From assembly GCF_038024105.1 (NCBI RefSeq), contig NZ_CP150661.1, positions 2,561,001-2,625,000 of the forward strand: a stretch of DNA of 64,000 nt. The letters run 5' to 3'. Below, piece after piece: positions 59,901 through 64,000 of this stretch. The notes under the pieces were generated by a model. That model was not told the DNA's origin. It worked only from the letters and a program-made list of their open reading frames with translations, and did not search any database. The stretch comes from Polaribacter butkevichii (GTDB taxonomy: Bacteria > Bacteroidota > Bacteroidia > Flavobacteriales > Flavobacteriaceae). Within the stretch, counting starts at the first letter, position 1. Each line of letters opens with the position of its first letter. The translations under genes and the position numbers were made by a program.

Positions 59901-60100
59901 GTTTAATGCCATTAGTATTAGCAAAAGGTGTAGGATCTGAAGGAAACAACTCTATAGGTACAGGTGCTGTTGGTGGAATGTTAATTGGTACCATTTTAGG
60001 AGTCTTTGTAATTCCGATACTATTTATATTATTTCAATGGTTACAAGAAAAAGTTTCTAGTAAACCAGCCGTTATTTCTCAACAAAAAGAAGAAGAATAA
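56954..60100 (+). CDS. RND efflux pump of AcrB/HAE1 family
   Basis: 1048 residues, twelve membrane segments. N-terminal FIERPVLSTVISIIIVVLG and EEYPDIAPPTIKV, proton-relay Asp pair in AIGIVVDDAIVVVEAV (segment 4), and the Lys in GLLAKNAILIVEFALQ (segment 10). Drug or detergent export in a tripartite complex. It starts 21 nt after the adaptor and ends 1 nt before the outer-membrane factor. Confidence 0.97.
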   Translation: MLKTFIERPVLSTVISIIIVVLGIISITSLPIEEYPDIAPPTIKVIASYPGANAETVLESVIIPIEEQINGVEGMTYITSTASNTGTAEITVYFNQEIDADIAAVNVQNRVARATPLLPQEVIQTGVTTQKQETSALMFISMYSENTDYDATYIQNYLKINVIPAMQRISGVGDVSVFSQQDYAMRIWLKPEKLAAYNLIPSDVTAALKEQNLEAAAGSLGQNNGEAFSYTLTYSGRFKEEKQYGDIIIKALGNGQFLRLNDVAKIELDAQSYASNAMSLGKPAVFMGIFQTKGSNAREIIENIKTTLESVKKDLPEGLNVFVPYDTSLFLNASIEKVISTLMEAFLLVFLVVFLFLQDFRSTLIPAIAVPVSIIGTFFFLNVFGYSINLLTLFALVLAIGIVVDDAIVVVEAVHAKMDEGEKNPKKATLVAMNEISGAIISITLVMAAVFIPVTFITGPTGVFYEQFGVTLIIAILISAVNALTLSPALCALLLKTHKEDEELKGKSPLKRFYTLFNRGFNATVERYGKSLHFLYKRKWIPVLLLVLAVVGIFWATENTPTGFVPNEDRGIIFANIELPAGASLDRTNAVAKDLYGKINGIEGVVAVNFIKGRSLISGAGSNYGFGIIKLADWGERKDPSTSVQAITGKLFGIVSTMPEAKIIFFSPPSIRGFGNSAGFEINLLDKFGGEFKDLDKANKEFAMALMKHPEVQYAQSSFNTNYPQYEMDINVPLAKEKGVPINSIFSTLQGYIGGVYASDFSKFGKQFRVYIQALPDDRATVDDLNSMYVRTNSGEMTPITQFVKLERVYGPQSVTRFNLFNSTTIIGATNEGFSTGDAIRVIEEEVAKLPSNYTVAYSGLTREEVNAGNQTAFIFALSILFVYFLLSAQYESYLLPFAVVLSLPFGVFGAYISTYFFGLENNIYFQIALIMLIGLLAKNAILIVEFALQRRKNGESIVDAAIHGAKSRLRPILMTSFAFILGLMPLVLAKGVGSEGNNSIGTGAVGGMLIGTILGVFVIPILFILFQWLQEKVSSKPAVISQQKEEE

Positions 60101-60101
60101 G

Positions 60102-61520
60102 ATGATCTCAATTATAAAAAACAAAAACCTTCAAAAAGGAGTCGTTTTAGCTGTAATGGCTTTTACGTTACAAAGTTGTTTTGTTGCCAAAGAGTATACA
60201 AGACCAGAAATTACAGAAACAGAAAACTTGTACAGAACAGATAATTTGCCATCAGATAGTATATCTATGGCAGATGTATCTTGGAAAACCTTGTTTACCG
60301 ATACCTATTTACAGCAATACATAGAAGAAGGATTGCAAAACAATATGGATATTAGAATTGCAATACAACAAATAGTTGCAGCCGAAGCCTATGCAAAACA
60401 AGGTAAAGCAGGTTATTTACCAACTTTAAGTGTTGGTCCAAATCTTACACATCAAGAATTGTCTAAAAACAGTCAGTTTGGTGCTTTTTTAACAAATACA
60501 TCTACAGACCAGTATGATATTACCGCTTCACTTTCTTGGGAAGCTGATATTTGGGGAAAAATACGTAGTAATAAACGTGCAACACAAGCTGCTTTTTTAC
60601 AAAGTGTAGCAGGACATCAAGCCGTAAAAACGCAACTAATTTCTAGTATTGCAAATACATATTACACTATTTTGGCTTTAGATGCACAGTTAGAAATTAC
60701 CAAAACATCTATTAAAACTAGAAAAAAAGGAGTAGAAACTATTATCGCTTTAAAAGAGGCTGGTTTAACAAATCAGGTAGCAGTAGATCAAAATATTGCA
60801 CAATACAATAACGCTAAAGCATTAGAAATAGATTTACAAGTGGCTCTTTTTAAAGCAGAAAATACACTAGGTATTTTGTTAGGCAAAGCACCTCAACAAA
60901 TTAAGAGAAGTAGTTTAGACCAACAAACCATAAATTCTGAAATGAAATTAGGGGTTGCTTCTCAATTATTAAGCAACCGACCAGATGTGATGGCTGCAGA
61001 ATATGGATTAATTAGTGCTTTCGAGTTAACAAATGTTGCTAGAAGTAGTTTATATCCTTCTTTAACTTTAACTGCCTCTGGCGGATTGCAAAGTTTAGAT
61101 TTTGATAAATTATTTAACGCAAATTCATTATTTGCGAATATTGTTGGGGGTTTAACACAACCTATTTTTAATAAACGAAAATTAAAAACACAAAAAGAAG
61201 TTGCTATTGCACAACAAGAACAAGCACTACTAAACTTTAAAAAGACTTTATTAGTTGCAGGTAACGAAGTTTCTAATGCACTCTATTCTTACAATTCTGA
61301 AAACAAAAAGTATGAATTCTTACAAAATGAAGTAGAAGCTTTACGCAAAGCAGAAAAAAATTCTGAAGAATTATTAAAAAATGGATATGCCACTTATTTA
61401 GACTTATTAACGGCTAGACAAAGTGCATTAAGCTCTGAAATTAAAGTGATTGGTAGCAGATTACAACAATTACAATCTGTTGTTAACCTTTATGAAGCTT
61501 TAGGAGGTGGTTTAAAATAA
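60102..61520 (+). CDS. Outer-membrane factor (NodT/TolC family) lipoprotein
   Basis: 472 residues. Lipoprotein signal (GVVLAVMAFTLQSC), then the duplicated OEP repeats forming the TolC-like trunk (for example SWEADIWGKIRSNKRATQAA and SNRPDVMAAEYGLISAFELT). Forms the outer-membrane channel of the pump. It overlaps none, starting 1 nt after the pump stop. Confidence 0.96.
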   Translation: MISIIKNKNLQKGVVLAVMAFTLQSCFVAKEYTRPEITETENLYRTDNLPSDSISMADVSWKTLFTDTYLQQYIEEGLQNNMDIRIAIQQIVAAEAYAKQGKAGYLPTLSVGPNLTHQELSKNSQFGAFLTNTSTDQYDITASLSWEADIWGKIRSNKRATQAAFLQSVAGHQAVKTQLISSIANTYYTILALDAQLEITKTSIKTRKKGVETIIALKEAGLTNQVAVDQNIAQYNNAKALEIDLQVALFKAENTLGILLGKAPQQIKRSSLDQQTINSEMKLGVASQLLSNRPDVMAAEYGLISAFELTNVARSSLYPSLTLTASGGLQSLDFDKLFNANSLFANIVGGLTQPIFNKRKLKTQKEVAIAQQEQALLNFKKTLLVAGNEVSNALYSYNSENKKYEFLQNEVEALRKAEKNSEELLKNGYATYLDLLTARQSALSSEIKVIGSRLQQLQSVVNLYEALGGGLK

Positions 61521-61526
61521 ACTAAA

Positions 61527-62123
61527 ATGGTTAGTAAACAAGAACTTTTAGAGTGTTCTATTACCAACTTTATCAAATTTGGAAGCAAGCGTTTTTCTAT
61601 GAATCAGCTTGCTTCTGAACTTGGTATTTCTAAAAAAACCATCTACAAACACTTTAAAAATAAAGACGAACTCATTTCTAAAGGGGTTCGTTTTATTGTA
61701 GATAAATATTTACACGAAGTAGATAAAATTCTAAAAAACACAGAAGATCCTATAGAAAGAATTCTCTTAATTCAGAAAAATAGTTTTCAATATTTAAACT
61801 ATTTTCAGCCTACATTTTTATACGGAATTAAGAAATATTACCACAATGCAGACACTGTTTTTAAAGATTTTAAAGACAACTTTATAAAAAACAACTTAAA
61901 ACCTTTGCTTGAAGAGGCTATAGAAAAAGAGTATCTTCGCAAAAGTTTAAACGTAGATTTGTTTTGCGATTTGTATTTTACAAGAATTAAAGACTTTGTT
62001 TTTAATCCTAAAAATCTTTTTGAAATTTATGGTATCGAGGTGGTTTTTGAGCATCTTATTCTAAATAATTTACGAGGTTTTATCACACCAAATTACAAAG
62101 ACACAAAAAAATTATTTACTTAA
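61527..62123 (+). CDS. TetR-family transcriptional regulator
   Basis: 198 residues. HTH at the N-terminus (RFSMNQLASELGISKKTIYKHFKNKDELI), helical ligand domain behind. It starts 6 nt after the outer-membrane factor, so it is the fifth gene of the efflux operon. Two local regulators (this and the GbsR type) may respond to different compounds. Confidence 0.93.
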   Translation: MVSKQELLECSITNFIKFGSKRFSMNQLASELGISKKTIYKHFKNKDELISKGVRFIVDKYLHEVDKILKNTEDPIERILLIQKNSFQYLNYFQPTFLYGIKKYYHNADTVFKDFKDNFIKNNLKPLLEEAIEKEYLRKSLNVDLFCDLYFTRIKDFVFNPKNLFEIYGIEVVFEHLILNNLRGFITPNYKDTKKLFT

Positions 62124-62132
62124 TTATTTTTT

Positions 62133-62528
62133 ATGAAAAAAGACATTCACATACCAGAAGTTACAGACGTAGAAATGGCTGTTGTTTATGAATACAATGA
62201 TTTGTACAAAACAGATGATTGGAATGTGTATATTCTTAATAATAAGAAAGTAGACTTAGAAATGATGGTAATTGTTTCTCAGGGTTTTTCTGATACAAAA
62301 ACTACTTCTTTATTACGTAAAAAGTTAGACAAACTACCCGCAAATTCTTTTGCTAAAATTGAATTTATTCAACCAGAATTATTCAAGTTAAATAACCGTT
62401 TTCAGGTTTCTTTTTTTGAAGGAAACACTTTACACGAAAAAACATTTTTCTTTAAAGAAAACACCGTTAAAGAAGGTGCTTTGCGTATGATTGATGAAAT
62501 TAAAAAGCGTGGTATTTTAGCTGAGTAA
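62133..62528 (+). CDS. Conserved 131-aa protein of unknown function
   Basis: 131 residues, soluble, alpha/beta, no signal peptide (VTDVEMAVVYEYNDLYKTDDWNVYILNNKK ... ALRMIDEIKKRGILAE). I do not recognise a domain. It starts 9 nt after the TetR gene and is probably the last gene of the efflux unit. Confidence 0.75.
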   Translation: MKKDIHIPEVTDVEMAVVYEYNDLYKTDDWNVYILNNKKVDLEMMVIVSQGFSDTKTTSLLRKKLDKLPANSFAKIEFIQPELFKLNNRFQVSFFEGNTLHEKTFFFKENTVKEGALRMIDEIKKRGILAE

Positions 62529-62619
62529 TCATTGCGAAGTTTACTTTTTTGTAAGCTATGGCAATCTCTTCATTAAACAAACAGATTACTTCGTCCTAAC
62601 GTCCTCGTAAAGACAAATT
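62529..62619. repeat. REP-like element, complete inverted copy
   Basis: ATTGCGAAG ... GGCAATCTCTTC, spacer, AACAGATTACTTCG ... CCTCGTAAAGACA. The two halves are inverted relatives of one another. Confidence 0.7.
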
Positions 62620-62627
62620 GTTAACAA

Positions 62628-62715
62628 ATACGCCCGCGTTAGCGATTGCAACGGCATCCTTTTTGTTTTTTACAAAAAGATATAGTGAAAAGCGCGACCC
62701 TTGTGGTAACGCCCA
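62628..62715. other. GC-richer intergenic stretch of repeat-like character
   Basis: GCGTTAGCGATTGCAACGGC ... an internal CTTTTTGT/ACAAAAAG stem ... GCGCGACCC. It is more GC-rich than its surroundings and I recall similar intergenic elements in other flavobacterial genomes, but only one copy is in this window. Confidence 0.4.
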
Positions 62716-62755
62716 AATTATTATAAACTGAGAGTTTAAAAAAATCTTTATTTGA

Positions 62756-62792
62756 TTAAACAGATTGCTTCGTCATTCTTCCTCGCAATGAC
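62756..62792. repeat. REP-like half element
   Basis: AACAGATTGCTTCGTCATTC followed by TTCCTCGCAATGAC; nearly identical to 33031-33060. Confidence 0.7.
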
Positions 62793-62805
62793 CTAACTTT
62801 GTTGT

Positions 62806-63090
62806 TTAATAAGCAGGAGATTGTACTGAAATTTCTGTAGTCTTTTTATTTTGTAAATTTAGTAAAAGTATTTTTTTTTCATTTAGAGTAAACTCTGATA
62901 CACTTTTAATTATTCCATTAAAATCACAAGGAAAATCTTGAAAATTATCCTCAAATATTTGAGCTTCTTCATTCCAAATAGGCACATTAATTTCTTTTGT
63001 ACAAATGTCTTCTTTTGTACAACTACTAAAAGATAAAATAATTATGAAAGTTAAAATGAAATGACTTAAAGTTAACTTTTCTAAATGCAT
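62806..63090 (-). CDS. Small lipoprotein of unknown function
   Basis: 94 residues with lipobox in ILTFIIILSFSSCTKED and a mature part of about 70 residues (three further Cys or acidic stretches). No family recognised. It lies between the repeat-rich gap and the NhaC gene. Confidence 0.7.
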   Translation of the reverse strand: MHLEKLTLSHFILTFIIILSFSSCTKEDICTKEINVPIWNEEAQIFEDNFQDFPCDFNGIIKSVSEFTLNEKKILLLNLQNKKTTEISVQSPAY

Positions 63091-63147
63091 ATTTCTAGTT
63101 TAATATTTACTTTTTAGTTTTAGTCTTTTCTACCAAATGCTACCCTA

Positions 63148-64000
63148 CTACCCCATAAAACCAATAACTAAGTACATAATTACGGTAAGTACACCGCCAA
63201 CCAAAGCATAAGGTAATTGTGTTTTTACATGGTCTATATGGTCACTTGCGGATGCCATAGAAGAGATAATAGAAGTGTCTGAAATTGGCGAGCAATGGTC
63301 TCCAAAAATTCCGCCACCTAAAGTTGCAGCCACTACAATAGTTGCATCTGCCCCATGAATATTTGCCATAGGTATAGAAATTGCCAGCATAATGGCAAAG
63401 GTTCCCCAAGATGTTCCTGTAGAAAATGCGATGAAAGAACTAACTATAAAAACAACCGCCGGTAACAGTTCTGGCGACAACCAACTTTCTGTTACATTTG
63501 CCACATAGTTTCCTGTATCTAATACTTTACAAGCGTCTCCAATAGCAAATGCTAGCAACATTAACAATGCTAAGGGCATTAGCTCACTAATTCCTTTTAA
63601 GGTTAAATTAATAGCTTCTTTTGGTTTTAAAAATCCTTGAATCATATACATTACAATTGCCACTAAAAGTGCCGTAATTACAGCGTATAAAACAGATGAA
63701 GAACCAGAACCTGCACCAATTGCTTGTTGTATATGATCTAAGGTTGATGTAAATTCTTTAACCTCATTCCAACCTGTGTAAACTAAGTTAATTGGCATCA
63801 TTAAAACCATGGTTAAAAGCGGCACAATCATATTATATGCTCTTGCAGGAATGCCTTCTTTTGGCGGAAATGATGTAATTTCATCTGAAACCATTGGTGT
63901 AGAGCCTTCGTTCATTAACTCACCTGTTTCTTTGGTTCTCTTTTCAGCCTGTTTCATTGGTCCAAAATCTTTTTTGGTAAAAATGATAATGAAAACAGTT
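63148..64000 (-). CDS. nhaC: NhaC-type Na+/H+ antiporter (C-terminal part, start outside window)
   Basis: The frame is open to the window edge (codons upstream of 63957 read TVFIIIFTKKDFGP), so the start is missing and 284 codons are seen. The membrane part includes FIAFSTGTSWGTFAIMLAIS and ATLGGGIFGDHCSPISDTSI, the hallmark motif of NhaC/ArsB-like antiporters. It exchanges sodium for protons, as expected in a marine bacterium. The internal ATG at 63957 is not the true start. Confidence 0.9.
   Translation of the reverse strand, partial: TVFIIIFTKKDFGPMKQAEKRTKETGELMNEGSTPMVSDEITSFPPKEGIPARAYNMIVPLLTMVLMMPINLVYTGWNEVKEFTSTLDHIQQAIGAGSGSSSVLYAVITALLVAIVMYMIQGFLKPKEAINLTLKGISELMPLALLMLLAFAIGDACKVLDTGNYVANVTESWLSPELLPAVVFIVSSFIAFSTGTSWGTFAIMLAISIPMANIHGADATIVVAATLGGGIFGDHCSPISDTSIISSMASASDHIDHVKTQLPYALVGGVLTVIMYLVIGFMG

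Noticed and set aside
1..64000. tRNA, rRNA, prophage, integrase or transposase genes
   Set aside because: I looked for cloverleaf-like stretches and for such proteins on both strands and saw none; a tRNA search program would settle the RNA part.

Overview
The window is low-GC chromosomal DNA of a marine-type Flavobacteriaceae (Bacteroidota); Polaribacter or a close relative is my guess from gene content, but the species cannot be fixed from sequence reading alone. Pointers are Bacteroidota promoter elements (TAnnTTTG at -7), GLPGLI-family proteins, TonB-dependent receptors with CarboxypepD_reg N-termini, a DUF4249/receptor pair, an IPExxxVDY protein beside rnc and pyk, and a B-type sdhCAB operon. 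I found no rRNA, tRNA, CRISPR array, prophage or transposase.

1-1001: 5' part of an isoquinoline 1-oxidoreductase-type molybdenum hydroxylase (large subunit cut by the window edge, plus its 2Fe-2S subunit). 1100-13000: a compact stress/low-oxygen island. A PAS histidine kinase, in which the haem-ligand His and the O2-contact Arg of FixL align without gaps, is translationally coupled to an unusual response regulator with a receiver fused to a Crp/FNR-type DNA-binding module. Around it lie a universal stress protein, a ribosome hibernation factor, DnaJ/CbpM, a TerB-like protein, a flavin split-barrel protein, an L,D-transpeptidase, an ATP-cone/nuclease protein, a beta-CASP RNase and several unknown proteins. 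A palindrome of type TGAT-N4-ATCA recurs upstream of these genes, centred 33 nt from a TAnnTTTG-like -7 element in at least seven promoters, which puts it near -41.5. I read the island as one regulon and regard it as the main discovery here.

13000-21000: housekeeping genes: ssb, a GNAT, CBS protein, pyk, an IPExxxVDY protein, rnc, fabF, acpP, purN and an RNase H, followed by a 13-copy heptamer repeat. 21247-28717: a repetitive locus with four GLPGLI genes, two small secreted Cys-containing peptides, one frameshifted lipoprotein with a GLPGLI-like tail, and two 72-codon stubs that copy the 5' end of the single full-length outer-membrane receptor. It looks like a cassette array. 28946-32308: a DUF4249 lipoprotein and TonB receptor pair whose leader contains a terminator-like hairpin. 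32635: an HTH gene starting inside a GAAAGA repeat.

33064-36505: sdhCAB. 36755-40279: two TrkA_C-containing transporters, with another FNR-like box upstream. 40471-47323: a DUF6973-like protein, AraC regulator, GreA-like protein, GNAT, dinB, an alpha/beta hydrolase and three tandem LysE exporters. 47411-53421: two glutamate dehydrogenases flanking a PEP-synthase-like protein with receiver-like domains. 53639-62528: pheS, then a GbsR/MarR-type repressor with a clear operator and an RND efflux operon (adaptor, pump, outer-membrane factor) followed by a TetR regulator. 62529-64000: dispersed REP-like repeats, a small lipoprotein and the 3' part of an NhaC antiporter. Degenerate copies of a REP-like element (AGATTGCTTCG...CGCAATGAC) occur in several intergenic gaps.
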